Part shown: positions 36,764-46,384 of the stretch, in pieces
How the letters are laid out: each line of letters starts with the position of its first letter
Position numbering within the stretch: position 1 is the first letter of the stretch
DNA from: Citrifermentans bremense R1
Lineage (GTDB): Bacteria > Desulfobacterota > Desulfuromonadia > Geobacterales > Geobacteraceae
NCBI RefSeq assembly: GCF_000426865.1
Contig: NZ_AUGE01000010.1
Location: forward strand, 94,377-158,376
Direction of reading: 5' to 3'
Length of the DNA: 64,000 nucleotides
Made by a program: the position numbers and the translations under genes
Notes under the pieces: model-generated
Told to the model about the DNA's origin: nothing
What the model saw: only the letters and a program-made list of their open reading frames with translations
Databases searched by the model: none

Positions 36764-38563
36764 ATGCCTGCATCCCCCATACAGATTCTCAACGACGTTT
36801 TCGGCTTCAAGTCGTTCCGGTCGCCGCAGCAGGAGATCGTGGAAACGGTCCTCTCCGGCAGGGACGCCTTCGTCCTCATGCCGACCGGCGGCGGCAAATC
36901 GCTCTGCTACCAGGTACCGGCCCTTTGCTTTCCCGGCACCGCCTTAGTGATCTCCCCCCTCATCTCGCTGATGAAGGACCAGGTCGACGCCCTGCGCGAG
37001 AACGGCATCTCCGCCGCGTGCTACAACTCGGCGCTGGGCGAAGCGGAGGCGCGCCGGGTGCTGGCCCAACTGCACGCAGGCGAGCTGAAGCTCCTCTACG
37101 TCGCGCCCGAGCGGCTATTGAGCGACGGCTTCCTGGAAAGGATCAAGCCGCTTTCCATCTCCCTCTTCGCCATCGACGAGGCGCACTGCGTCTCGCAGTG
37201 GGGGCACGACTTCCGCCCCGAGTACGCCCAGCTTGGCGTCCTGCGCGAGATATTCCCCGAGATACCGATGATCGCGCTTACCGCGACGGCCGACGCCCAG
37301 ACCAGGGGAGACATACTTTCCCGGCTAGGGCTTCAGGGGGCGACCTGCTACTGCGCCGGTTTCGATCGCCCCAACATCCGTTACAGCGTCATCGACAAGA
37401 ATAAGCCATTCAGCCAGCTCACCGGCTTTTTGTCCAGCCGCAAGGACGAGGCGGGGATAGTGTATGCCCTGTCCCGGAAACGGGTGGAGGAGGTGGCCAA
37501 AAAGCTTTGCGCCGCCGGGATCAAGGCGGCCGCCTATCACGCCGGGCTTCCGGACAAGGAGCGGCACCGGGTCCAGGAGGCCTTCCTCAAGGACGACATC
37601 AAGATCGTCGTGGCCACGGTCGCCTTCGGCATGGGGATAGACAAGTCCAACGTGCGCTTCGTGGTGCACTACGACATGCCCAAGAGCATCGAGAGTTACT
37701 ACCAGGAGACGGGGCGTGCCGGCCGGGACGGGCTCCCTGCCGACGCGCTGCTTTTGTTCGGTTACGGCGACGTCGCCGTGGCCCGCGGGCTCATCGGCAA
37801 CGGCGGCAACGCGGAGCAAAACCGGATCGAGCTGCACAAGCTCAACTGCATGATCGGGTTCGCCGAGGCCCAGACCTGCCGGCGCCGGGTGCTGCTCGGC
37901 TATTTCGGGGACCGGCTGGAGCAGGAGTGCGGCAACTGCGACATCTGTGAGAGCCCGCCGGAGCGCTTCGACGCCACCGAGGATGCCCAGAAGGCGCTCT
38001 CCTGCGTCTACCGCGTCGGCCAGCGCTTCGGGATGGGGCACGTCATCGATGTGCTGCGCGGTTCGCAGAACCACCGGATCCAGGAACTGAAACACGACCA
38101 GCTTTCCACCTTCGGCATCGGCAAGCAACACTCCCAGGAGTTCTGGGGCAACCTGCTACGCCAATTGATCCACCTGGGGTACCTGGAGCAGGATCTGGCG
38201 AATTTCTCGGTGCTGAAACTGACCGAGGGGGCGCGCCCGCTTTTGAGGGGGGAGGTGCGGCTGGAGCTTGCCAAGCCGCGCGATACCAAGGTGGTGGAGA
38301 AGAAGTCGGCCGCCAGGAAGCCGAGCTACGACGGCGCGCTGTTCCAGGAGTTGCGGGAGCTCAGGAAGGGGATCGCGGACGAGCAGCAAGTGCCGCCTTT
38401 CGTGGTCTTCGCCGACGCGACGCTCGCCGAGATGGCGGCGCAGATGCCCAAGGACAAGTGGGAGTTGCTGAAGATAACCGGGGTGGGGCAGCACAAGATG
38501 GCCCGCTACGGCGACGCCTTCCTGCGGGTGATCGGGGAACATCTGGAAAAGCCGGAGGATTAA
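36764..38563 (+). CDS. recQ: ATP-dependent DNA helicase RecQ
   Basis: A 599-residue RecQ. The helicase core has FRSPQQEIVETVL (motif 0), LMPTGGGKSLCYQ (Walker A), FAIDEAHCVSQWGHDFRPEY (DEAH box plus aromatic-rich loop), ALTATAD and YYQETGRAGRDGLP (motif VI). The zinc-binding RQC region has CRRRVLLGYFG...CGNCDIC, and an HRDC domain is present at the C-terminus (LAEMAAQMPKDKWELLKI). This full domain set is typical of Escherichia coli RecQ. It acts in recombination and repair. Confidence 0.96.
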   Translation: MPASPIQILNDVFGFKSFRSPQQEIVETVLSGRDAFVLMPTGGGKSLCYQVPALCFPGTALVISPLISLMKDQVDALRENGISAACYNSALGEAEARRVLAQLHAGELKLLYVAPERLLSDGFLERIKPLSISLFAIDEAHCVSQWGHDFRPEYAQLGVLREIFPEIPMIALTATADAQTRGDILSRLGLQGATCYCAGFDRPNIRYSVIDKNKPFSQLTGFLSSRKDEAGIVYALSRKRVEEVAKKLCAAGIKAAAYHAGLPDKERHRVQEAFLKDDIKIVVATVAFGMGIDKSNVRFVVHYDMPKSIESYYQETGRAGRDGLPADALLLFGYGDVAVARGLIGNGGNAEQNRIELHKLNCMIGFAEAQTCRRRVLLGYFGDRLEQECGNCDICESPPERFDATEDAQKALSCVYRVGQRFGMGHVIDVLRGSQNHRIQELKHDQLSTFGIGKQHSQEFWGNLLRQLIHLGYLEQDLANFSVLKLTEGARPLLRGEVRLELAKPRDTKVVEKKSAARKPSYDGALFQELRELRKGIADEQQVPPFVVFADATLAEMAAQMPKDKWELLKITGVGQHKMARYGDAFLRVIGEHLEKPED

Positions 38564-38576
38564 GCCTAAAACCGTA

Positions 38577-38630
38577 GGCCACGGAGAACATCAGATTTTC
38601 TTCGTGGCCAATGGCGTTTGTTTTTTTATT
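38577..38630. terminator. Bidirectional terminator between recQ and ilvA
   Basis: The stem GGCCACG / CGTGGCC (38577-38583 with 38603-38609), extended by AGAA/TTCT, is followed on the plus strand by GTTTGTTTTTTTATT. It lies between convergent genes; the minus side has only a short T stretch (GGTTTTAGG). Confidence 0.75.
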
Positions 38631-39834
38631 TGATGACTTCCAGCAGGTACTCTCGTTTGCTCAGGTGCCTGATGACGTCCTGGATGTGCTCGGCACCCCT
38701 GGTCTCCAACTCGACCAGCACCTCGGTCTTCCCGATGGGAAGGGACTCGGAGCGGCGGTCATGGGTGATGATGGATATGTTGGCCCGCGCCTCGGCGATC
38801 TCGGTGGCGAGCCGTGCCAGCGCGCCGGGGACGTCGTCCAGCTCGATCTTCAGCTTCAAGTAGCGCCCCGCGGCCAAAAGTCCCCGCTCCACGACCACCG
38901 CTATCGTCTTCACGTCTATGTTCCCGCCTGATAACAGCGCCACCGTCTTTCCGGAAATCCGCTTTACCTTGCCGTTCAAAAGCGCCGCGAGCCCCACCGC
39001 GCCGGCGCCCTCCACCATCAGCTTGTTCCGTTCCATCAGCGAGACGATGGCGAGGGCGATCTCCTCCTCATCCACCAGGACGATTTCGTCCACGTATTCC
39101 TTTGCCACGGGAAAGGTGTTGGTTCCGGCGGTCTTGACGGCGATGCCGTCGGCGAGGCTCGCCCGTATCGGCACGGTGACTACCTCTCCTTTGTGCAGCG
39201 CCTGGCGCATCGAAGGGGCAGCGGCGGCTTCGACGCCGATGATCCTCACCTGCGGGTGCGTCTCCTTGATGGCGCGGGCTATGCCGGCTATCAGTCCTCC
39301 TCCTCCCACGGGGATCAGCACGTTGGCGAGATCCGGGAGATCCTCCAGCAGTTCGAGCCCGATGGTCCCTTGCCCCGCCATCACCAGGGGGTCGTCGAAG
39401 GGGTGCACGAAAAGCGCGCCGCTGGCCTCGGCCTGCCTCAGGGCGGCGGCGCACGCCTCGTCGAAATTTTTCCCCTCCAGGACGACTTCAGCCCCGTAGT
39501 CCCGGGTGGCGAACACCTTCTGCGGCGGGGTGCTCTCCGGCATGTAGACCATCGCTTTAACCCCGAGGAGGTCGGCGGAGAAGGCGACCCCCTGGGCGTG
39601 GTTTCCTGCGGAGGCGGTAATGACGCCGCCGGCCAGTGCCTGGCGCGGCTGCGCGGTCATGAAATTGAGTGCGCCGCGGATCTTGAAGGCGCCGGTGCGC
39701 TGCAGGTTCTCGCATTTGAAGTAAAGGGGGAGACCGAGCCGCTCGCTGAAATGTTGAGCGTGGATCAGTTCCGTCCGGCGCACCCTTTTCTTGAGTCTCT
39801 GGGCTGCGTCGACGATCAGGTTGTAATCAAGCAT
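38626..39834 (-). CDS. ilvA: Threonine ammonia-lyase
   Basis: A 402-residue PLP enzyme making 2-oxobutanoate from threonine for isoleucine synthesis or catabolism. GAFKIRGALNFM carries the PLP lysine, SAGNHAQGVAF the phosphate/PLP-binding asparagine, and PVGGGGLIAGIA the glycine-rich PLP-phosphate loop. The C-terminal 75 residues (LKIELDDVPGALARLATEIAEA) form a single ACT domain. This length and single ACT domain match the shorter type rather than the two-ACT-domain biosynthetic enzyme of Escherichia coli. Confidence 0.92.
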   Translation of the reverse strand: MLDYNLIVDAAQRLKKRVRRTELIHAQHFSERLGLPLYFKCENLQRTGAFKIRGALNFMTAQPRQALAGGVITASAGNHAQGVAFSADLLGVKAMVYMPESTPPQKVFATRDYGAEVVLEGKNFDEACAAALRQAEASGALFVHPFDDPLVMAGQGTIGLELLEDLPDLANVLIPVGGGGLIAGIARAIKETHPQVRIIGVEAAAAPSMRQALHKGEVVTVPIRASLADGIAVKTAGTNTFPVAKEYVDEIVLVDEEEIALAIVSLMERNKLMVEGAGAVGLAALLNGKVKRISGKTVALLSGGNIDVKTIAVVVERGLLAAGRYLKLKIELDDVPGALARLATEIAEARANISIITHDRRSESLPIGKTEVLVELETRGAEHIQDVIRHLSKREYLLEVIK

Positions 39835-39852
39835 TATCTACCGTCCGAGGGG

Positions 39853-40863
39853 TTAAGGTGTGTGGTCGTGCTGGTGGTGATGCCCCCCCTGGCAAGTGCC
39901 GTGGGGGTGGTGGTGCGGATGGGCATGGGCATGAGCCAAAGACGCCGCGCGCGGGCGGTGGCGGAACTGCTTCGCTCCCTCCATGTCGGTGCAACGGCTG
40001 GTTTCCAACTGGAGCGTGGTGTGGGAGATGTGGAAGCGCTCGAAAAGCCGCTCCTCGATCCTCCTGAGGATTGGGCCATGCTCGCCTTTGAACGTGGGAA
40101 TAACCACGATGTGCCCGGACAACGCAAGGATATGGGAGCAGATGGTCCAGATGTTGACGTGATGGACCTCTTCCACCCCTTCGACCTCCAGGATAGCGGC
40201 CGAAACCTGTTCCACCTCGATGCCGCGGGGAACCCCTTCCAAAAGGATATGCACTGACTCGCGCATCACCCGCCACGAGCCCCAGAAGATGATGAAGCCA
40301 ATGCCGATGGAGATGACTGCATCGAGAAGATACCAGTTGGTGAAGTACATGATGATGCCGCCGATGATCACGCCGACAGAGGCGGCTGCATCGCCGATCA
40401 CGTGCAGAAAGGCGCTGTGCACGTTCAGGTCGTCGTGTGAATGCGAGTGGAGCGCGCCCGCAGAGATCAGGTTCATCACCAGGCCGATAAAGGCGATGAT
40501 CAGCATCTCCAGGCTCTTCACCTCTTCGGGATGGATGAAGCGCACTACCGCCTCATAGGTGATGATCCCGGCGATGAGAAACACGGTGCTGCCGTTTATG
40601 AAAGAGGCGAAAACCTCCATGCGATGCCAGCCAAAGGTGCGGGTGTCGCTGACCGGGTAGGAGGCGAGCTTGATGGCGCCCAGCGAAAGAAGCAGCGCGA
40701 AGAGGTCGAGGAAGACGTGTGCCGCGTCGGAGAGTAGTGCCAGGGAGTTGGTCCAAAGCCCCCCCGCCAGTTCGGCGACGAGCGTGATAGCGGTAAGGAT
40801 TATGGCGTACTTGAAGCGACCCGTTATGCTCTGGTCCAGATGTGTGTCGGCGTGGGCATGCAT
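39853..40863 (-). CDS. Cation diffusion facilitator (CDF) metal exporter
   Basis: A 336-residue membrane protein with six predicted helices. LLSDAAHVFLD in helix II and HVIGDAAASVGV in helix V supply the paired (H/D)xxxD zinc-binding site of CDF transporters. Both ends are histidine-rich (MHAHADTH; a C-terminal run of His with HAHAHPHHHPHG), typical of Zn2+ or other divalent-metal sensing. It exports Zn/Co/Cd from the cytoplasm. It starts directly before ilvA on the minus strand (18 bp gap). Confidence 0.9.
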   Translation of the reverse strand: MHAHADTHLDQSITGRFKYAIILTAITLVAELAGGLWTNSLALLSDAAHVFLDLFALLLSLGAIKLASYPVSDTRTFGWHRMEVFASFINGSTVFLIAGIITYEAVVRFIHPEEVKSLEMLIIAFIGLVMNLISAGALHSHSHDDLNVHSAFLHVIGDAAASVGVIIGGIIMYFTNWYLLDAVISIGIGFIIFWGSWRVMRESVHILLEGVPRGIEVEQVSAAILEVEGVEEVHHVNIWTICSHILALSGHIVVIPTFKGEHGPILRRIEERLFERFHISHTTLQLETSRCTDMEGAKQFRHRPRAASLAHAHAHPHHHPHGTCQGGHHHQHDHTP

Positions 40864-40912
40864 GGTGTACCCCGGCGGGAGGGGGCAAAAGCCCCCTCCC
40901 GACTGACGGTTG

Positions 40913-41650
40913 TTAGAAACCTATGGCAGCCTTCAAGGAGTAGATCGGGCGCTCCTGGTATTCCACCTCGCCTGTGAAGTGGAACAGGGGAAATGGAGAG
41001 ACCTGCAACCCGGCGAAGACGCGCGGCTGGAAGACGTCTTCTGATTTGAGATTGGGCGAGAGGGTTTTCAGATTCCCTTTTGCCTCGCTGCTCACCCACA
41101 CCCCGCCTGCTCCGGCATAAGGGGTCAGAATGAGGAAGCCCTTGCTGATCGAGGCATCGATGCCCGCGGTCTGCAGGTCGAGATCGTTCACGCCGGAAAG
41201 CCTGCTGTAGGTACCGCGAACGCCCAAGGCCGGAGTGGCGGCGGTCCCTTCCAGGATCGCCTTGCTGACCTCGATGCCCCAGAGCTTCATGTTGGAGTCG
41301 GGCACGTAAGAGTACATGGCGCCGACGTCTATTCCCAGCGGGAGCCCTTTCCTGGCGCGCAGCTTGGGGAGCACCGCATAGGAGGGGGCGTTGCCTCCGA
41401 AGGCCTTGTTCATATAGTCGTTGCTGCTGATATCGACCGCGGAAACCTCGAGGCCAGCTTCAAACCCGGTGATTCCGAGAGGTTCAGCTGGTGCGGTGTT
41501 CTTGAAGGAGATGGCGGCGCCAGCCTCCCTGGTGAAGTCTTTGAACTGCCCCTGGGTAAGTCCGCTGCTGAATCTGATATCTTTCGCCATTGCTTGCCCT
41601 CCCCCGACTAACGCCAGGGATAGTGCCAGTGATACCGCGATTTTCTTCAT
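40913..41650 (-). CDS. Outer-membrane beta-barrel protein
   Basis: A 245-residue protein with a Sec signal peptide (MKKIAVSLALSLALVGGGQAMA). GGGGGG-A-AG lies before the ATG at 41650. The mature part has alternating short amphipathic strands rich in glycine, tyrosine and aromatic residues and ends with phenylalanine (KAAIGF), the C-terminal signature recognised by the BAM complex. No named family was recognised. It lies 49 bp upstream of the CDF exporter in the same direction, but co-regulation is unproven. Confidence 0.78.
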   Translation of the reverse strand: MKKIAVSLALSLALVGGGQAMAKDIRFSSGLTQGQFKDFTREAGAAISFKNTAPAEPLGITGFEAGLEVSAVDISSNDYMNKAFGGNAPSYAVLPKLRARKGLPLGIDVGAMYSYVPDSNMKLWGIEVSKAILEGTAATPALGVRGTYSRLSGVNDLDLQTAGIDASISKGFLILTPYAGAGGVWVSSEAKGNLKTLSPNLKSEDVFQPRVFAGLQVSPFPLFHFTGEVEYQERPIYSLKAAIGF

Positions 41651-41722
41651 GCTTCCCCCCTTCTCATTATATGACAACGGCATGAATAGTAGCAGAGGTA
41701 CCTATTTCGGTCAATAACTTAG

Positions 41723-42745
<1,023 letters not shown>

Positions 42746-43109
42746 ATCCCCGTTCTGCGGTAGCTCCCTCTTCCCAAGGACGGGAGCTGCCGCAGATAAC
42801 CCACCGCGCCGCCGCGAAGTACAACCCCTTCCTTTCTCATCTGTCCCACCCCGGCAACGACACAACGCGGGCTTTATTGCCCCCGAGGCAGGCGAAGATG
42901 CAGCTAGACCGGGCTTCCTCGTGCTGTGGTTTACCTCCATGGTCTGGCTGACTGCTGCCGGTCCCGCGCTTGACCAATCCTTGGTAGCTGTTAATCTGGC
43001 TGTCGTCGTTTCAATCCGCTCCTGAAGTCAGCAGCCGTTTACCCCTCATGCACTCACGTCAGACCAGCCAGAACTCAACCCGGGTGCTTCATCGATAGTT
43101 GGGGGTCTC
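42746..43109. other. Intergenic stretch between trxB and comM with a strong hairpin
   Basis: A 15-bp stem (42754-42768 pairing with 42782-42796, one G-T pair) with a 13-nt loop follows trxB. It has no T run, so it may be a Rho-stop stabiliser or processing hairpin. The rest, to 43109, holds no recognisable gene; a weak promoter-like pair (TTGACC near 42970) precedes comM. Confidence 0.6.
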
Positions 43110-43988
43110 ATGCTTGCCAAGGTTCTCTCCAGCGCTCTGGTCGGAATTGATGCCATCCTCATCGACGTGGAGGTGGACATCGCCCAGGGGCTCCCTCAGC
43201 TGGCCACCGTGGGGCTTCCCGACAACGCGGTCAAGGAGAGCAAGGACCGGGTCAAGGCGGCACTGAAGAACTCCGGCTACGACTTTCCCAACCGCAAGAT
43301 CACTGTCAACCTCGCCCCCGCCGACGTCAAGAAGGAAGGGGCCTCCTTCGACCTCCCCATCTCCATCGGGATACTGGCGGCAACGGGCGCCATCAGGGAA
43401 GATCTGCTTCAGCGCTACATTCTCTTGGGAGAGCTCTCGCTAGACGGGGGGGTGAAACCGGTACGTGGCTGCCTCTCCGTAGCTGTCGCCGCCCGCGACG
43501 CGGGGCTCGCCGGCGTCATCATCCCGGCAGAGAACGTCGCCGAGGGGGGAGTGGTCGAGGGGGTCGAGGTTATAGGGGTCACCGACCTCTCGCAGGTCGT
43601 CGATTTTCTCAACGGCGCAGTGGAGATCGCCCCTTACCGCGCAGACATCGCCGCCTTGTTTTGCCAAGGGGGCGAGGCAGGCGACGATTTTTGCGAGGTG
43701 AAGGGACAGGAGCACGCGAAGCGCGCCCTAGAAGTAGCCGCAGCCGGAAGCCACAACCTGCTTATGATCGGTCCGCCTGGATCGGGCAAGACCATGCTGG
43801 CGCGGCGCATCCCCTCCATCCTCCCTCCCATGCTCTTCGAAGAGGCGATCGAAACGACCAAGGTCTACAGCGTCATGGGGCTCCTGGAGCGGGACCACGC
43901 GCTCATTTCCTGCCGTCCGTTTCGATCCCCGCATCACACCATCTCCGACGTGGGGCTCATCGGCGGCAGCAACTGTCGTTTCCAGTAG
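43110..43988 (+). pseudogene. comM: comM (yifB), Mg-chelatase-like AAA+ ATPase, truncated by a mobile element
   Basis: The first 288 residues match ComM/Yif[67 protein letters not shown], then Walker [16 protein letters not shown] and [14 protein letters not shown]. Intact family members are about 500 residues and continue into a PRPGEVSLAHNGVLF-type Walker B region. Here the frame instead reads CRFQ and stops at TAG, all from inserted DNA beginning TGTCG at 43974. In characterised bacteria ComM is a helicase promoting branch migration in natural transformation. comM is a known insertion target for AbaR-type islands in Acinetobacter. The missing C-terminus should lie past the other end of the element, outside the window. 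Confidence 0.9.
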
Positions 43989-44018
43989 TTAATGCTACTT
44001 TTCGATAGTTAATGCTAC
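43974..44018 (+). mobile_element. Left end of a Tn7-like element with two abutting 20-bp transposase-site repeats
   Basis: TGTCG at 43974-43978 is followed by TTTCCAGTAGTTAATGCTAC (43979-43998) and, directly abutting, TTTTCGATAGTTAATGCTAC (43999-44018); 17 of 20 positions agree and 13 in a row are identical. Tn7-family ends start TGT and carry series of about 20-22 bp TnsB sites; Tn402/Tn5053-type ends start TGTCGTTT. The five bases before it, GCAAC (43969-43973), would be the target duplication. The other end, and the tnsABC genes, are outside the window. Confidence 0.78.
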
Positions 44019-44052
44019 AGCCGCCGATACCCACGTCTGGTAAGGAGTTTTT

Positions 44053-45717
44053 ATGCCAGATAGTATCAGCGAAATTTCTGTTCTGCCCAGAATGCGAGAA
44101 CCTGGGGAGAAAGGCCGTACTTTTAGGCTGCGCTGGATTTTGGACCTCGTTTCAGACTCCTCCCGTTGTTACGTTAACCTTCTCTTTGAGAACGTTTCGA
44201 GTGGTTTTACCATAGTTGACTCGATCCCGCCCGAGCTCCTTTCATATTTCACGGTAGGATCACTGTGTACCGAAGGCAGAATGCTAGAACGTTCTCCAGG
44301 TGGCACTCCCCTGCCAATCTCTATCACCTCAGGTGAGAACAACATCTTCCAAGAGGCGCAATATGCGATCTCCGATGAGGACTTTGATCTCTCTTTGGGT
44401 GGCTCGACGTACTCAGACATTAGTCGCAAGCAGCTCTGTTTTGTTCAAGAAGTTGCGGGTATGAAGGTGGTGATACCCTCTTTCGTGATTGCTGGGAGAT
44501 ACTACTTCATGTCCACCTCGTTGCGCGAGGTTATCCTATCTCGACACTTGGACTCTCTATACCATTCATGCAGCCTTGATGAGACCCGAAGGCATGCGAC
44601 AATTCATCTGAAGAGAGCAGGCAACCAGGGCGATGCCAAAGCTATCGCTCGATTTGCCCTCGACCCGTTTGCAAAAGCAAGACTGGACCTCTGCAAGAAT
44701 GTCCATTACGGATACCGTCGCCGCGGCTTTCAGCGTATGAAGGTTGACTTTCCTGTAAAGCAGGAACTCACCCTCCGCTGCTGTGGTGAACTATTGGACC
44801 GCGGTGAATCTGGGAAGACTTTCCTCGTCCTCCACATCGCTGGAGATAACAGTCAATTCCCTTTTGATTCACTGGATGTTTTGTACCAGCCACAAGATTC
44901 CATGTCTGATACCCAGTCACAGCAAGATGCGGGTGCATTCCCCGTCTCAGCTGCTAAACACACAGGAAATATGGTGCTTGGAGCCCCGTCGCGAGGGCAA
45001 GTGCGTCACTTTTTAGAGAGTACGCCTCCATTGGAGAACGAGAATGAGAACTTGATACGAGTCACGAAGATTCCTGTGGACAGCGCCGTGTCATCGGAAT
45101 CGAACTCGCACCTTCATTTTGAAAAAGAGCGAGTAGACCTTAGCGCGCAGATGGCCGATGGCTACGACCAACTCGTTTCAAAAGTCGAGATCCGGGAGAA
45201 GACTGAGGAGGCTCTCAAAAGCGATTTTACGCTTGAGATGTTTGTGCAAATGGTGACCCATCTACGGGATGACCCAGTTTCTGTAAGATCGCCCAATGGT
45301 GAACAAGTGGTGACAATAGGAGATTTCGAACTTGTACAGTCGGTAGCTCCCGGGAGCAAACTGACGCTGAAGGAAAGTTATGATCGTTCCGCGGAGAATC
45401 GCCGGCGATATGCCACAGTAAGGTTTACCTGTGAGAGGCTTTTTGTCTGCCTGGTGGAGATCGACCAGAGGCAGATCCCAGGCGGCGGGTGCTCCACCAG
45501 GGTTATGGTTTCACGGAAGGCGATTGGGGAGGGATTTGCTAACATCTGCATCGATGACTATCTGGAAGGGAACCTTCTCGCTAGCACCATTGAGAGGTTA
45601 AAAGACGAAGGCATTGCTTTGTTGACCAAAAAACACCCCAAGCCCGATGATCTAGGTGCTCAGGATCTTTGGAGGGCAAAGCTGATAGAGAAAATCCTTC
45701 AAAATGCTGGAGGGTAA
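44053..45717 (+). CDS. TnsE-like transposition target-selection protein
   Basis: A 554-residue protein close in length to Tn7 TnsE (538 residues). Compared from memory, shared features run in order: an N-terminal W/F-rich strand (FRLRWILDLV); VVIPSFVIAGRYYFMST, matching TnsE's IPQLELARSLFLIN; and a C-terminal domain with RRYATVRF...FVCLVEID followed by a STRVMVS strand, matching FVLLEVD...LSTKVLS; then a late KHPKPDD matching NHPKGL. TnsE directs Tn7 to conjugating plasmids and replicating DNA. It is the first gene inside the element end, reading inward, 34 bp after the repeats. TnsA, B, C or D are not next to it. This assignment rests on pattern matching and needs a profile search. Confidence 0.72.
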   Translation: MPDSISEISVLPRMREPGEKGRTFRLRWILDLVSDSSRCYVNLLFENVSSGFTIVDSIPPELLSYFTVGSLCTEGRMLERSPGGTPLPISITSGENNIFQEAQYAISDEDFDLSLGGSTYSDISRKQLCFVQEVAGMKVVIPSFVIAGRYYFMSTSLREVILSRHLDSLYHSCSLDETRRHATIHLKRAGNQGDAKAIARFALDPFAKARLDLCKNVHYGYRRRGFQRMKVDFPVKQELTLRCCGELLDRGESGKTFLVLHIAGDNSQFPFDSLDVLYQPQDSMSDTQSQQDAGAFPVSAAKHTGNMVLGAPSRGQVRHFLESTPPLENENENLIRVTKIPVDSAVSSESNSHLHFEKERVDLSAQMADGYDQLVSKVEIREKTEEALKSDFTLEMFVQMVTHLRDDPVSVRSPNGEQVVTIGDFELVQSVAPGSKLTLKESYDRSAENRRRYATVRFTCERLFVCLVEIDQRQIPGGGCSTRVMVSRKAIGEGFANICIDDYLEGNLLASTIERLKDEGIALLTKKHPKPDDLGAQDLWRAKLIEKILQNAGG

Positions 45718-45719
45718 AC

Positions 45720-45762
45720 GAAGAGCGGCATGGGGGCTAACCCAAGCCGCTCTTCTGTTTTA
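45720..45762. terminator. Terminator between the TnsE-like and DUF3892 genes
   Basis: A perfect 10-bp stem GAAGAGCGGC / GCCGCTCTTC (45720-45729 with 45746-45755) is followed by TGTTTTAT. It lies between convergent genes and serves the TnsE-like transcript. Confidence 0.85.
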
Positions 45763-45795
45763 TCACGGTGGTGTGATCTTAGGCTTTTCAGTTTA

Positions 45796-46101
45796 CTAAA
45801 ATTCCGGCAGGTTTTCGAGGTTGTCAGCCTCTTTCCCATTGTCGACCGTTTTTATGTACTTCACTCCTTTTACGGTAATGACGTAGACGGTTTGGCCCTT
45901 TACCCACTTCCCCTCAGCATTCTTTAGAATCGTGACGAACGTGTTGCCTTTTTCCAGCGCCTTGACGACGTCAGCCCGCAGCCAGATTGAGGCGCTGTTG
46001 ATGACTTCACCAGTATCAACGTGGACCTTGACCTGGTCGATATGCGTATGTTGCTGGTTGTACCTGACTGCAGAAATGCCATAGTCTGCCCACTTTGTCA
46101 T
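45796..46101 (-). CDS. DUF3892 family protein
   Basis: A 101-residue protein; AAGGAG precedes the ATG at 46101. It matches DUF3892 along its whole length: YGISAVRYNQQHTHIDQVKVH at the N-terminus, ALEKGNTFVTILKNAEGKW in the middle and the ending YIKTVDNGKEADNLENLPEF. The family is small, often found on mobile elements and of unknown function; its predicted fold is mostly beta. It is convergent with the TnsE-like gene. Confidence 0.82.
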   Translation of the reverse strand: MTKWADYGISAVRYNQQHTHIDQVKVHVDTGEVINSASIWLRADVVKALEKGNTFVTILKNAEGKWVKGQTVYVITVKGVKYIKTVDNGKEADNLENLPEF

Positions 46102-46215
46102 AAACTTATCTCCTTAAAAAGATGTGATAAAGTAAATCTAGTCATCGGGGAGGAGAAAATCAAGGGCGGCCGGTGCCAGGCTAACAAAAACATTAATTTG
46201 TAATAAAATTTTAGT

Positions 46216-46383
46216 TCACCTCAAGCAAAGGAGGTTGCCATGGTGTCTAGCCCATTCCCTTATGGCAGAAAGATTTTGCTCGACCTTCTTCCACTCCTCT
46301 TCTGAAAGCTGTTGTTGAAAGACAATTGTGACTGTCCATTGAGTTTTGCCGCGGCTATTGACAGTGTTCTGGCCGTTTGCCAC
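46216..46383 (-). CDS. Possible small protein divergent from the CoiA-like gene
   Basis: A 55-codon frame on the minus strand starting at GTG 46383 reads VANGQNTVNSRGKTQWTVTI and then an amphipathic helix, LSEEEWKKVEQNLSAIREWA, ending LLCLR. Its composition and helix look protein-like rather than random, but no good Shine-Dalgarno is present and no family was recognised. It would be divergent, 1 bp from the preferred start of the CoiA-like gene. Confidence 0.35.
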   Translation of the reverse strand: MANGQNTVNSRGKTQWTVTIVFQQQLSEEEWKKVEQNLSAIREWARHHGNLLCLR

Positions 46384-46384
46384 A

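Noticed and set aside
46240..46305. A 21-codon plus frame with a perfect AAAGGAGG upstream
   Set aside because: It ends after 21 residues with no recognisable feature, and the opposite strand looks more protein-like; the Shine-Dalgarno match may be chance.
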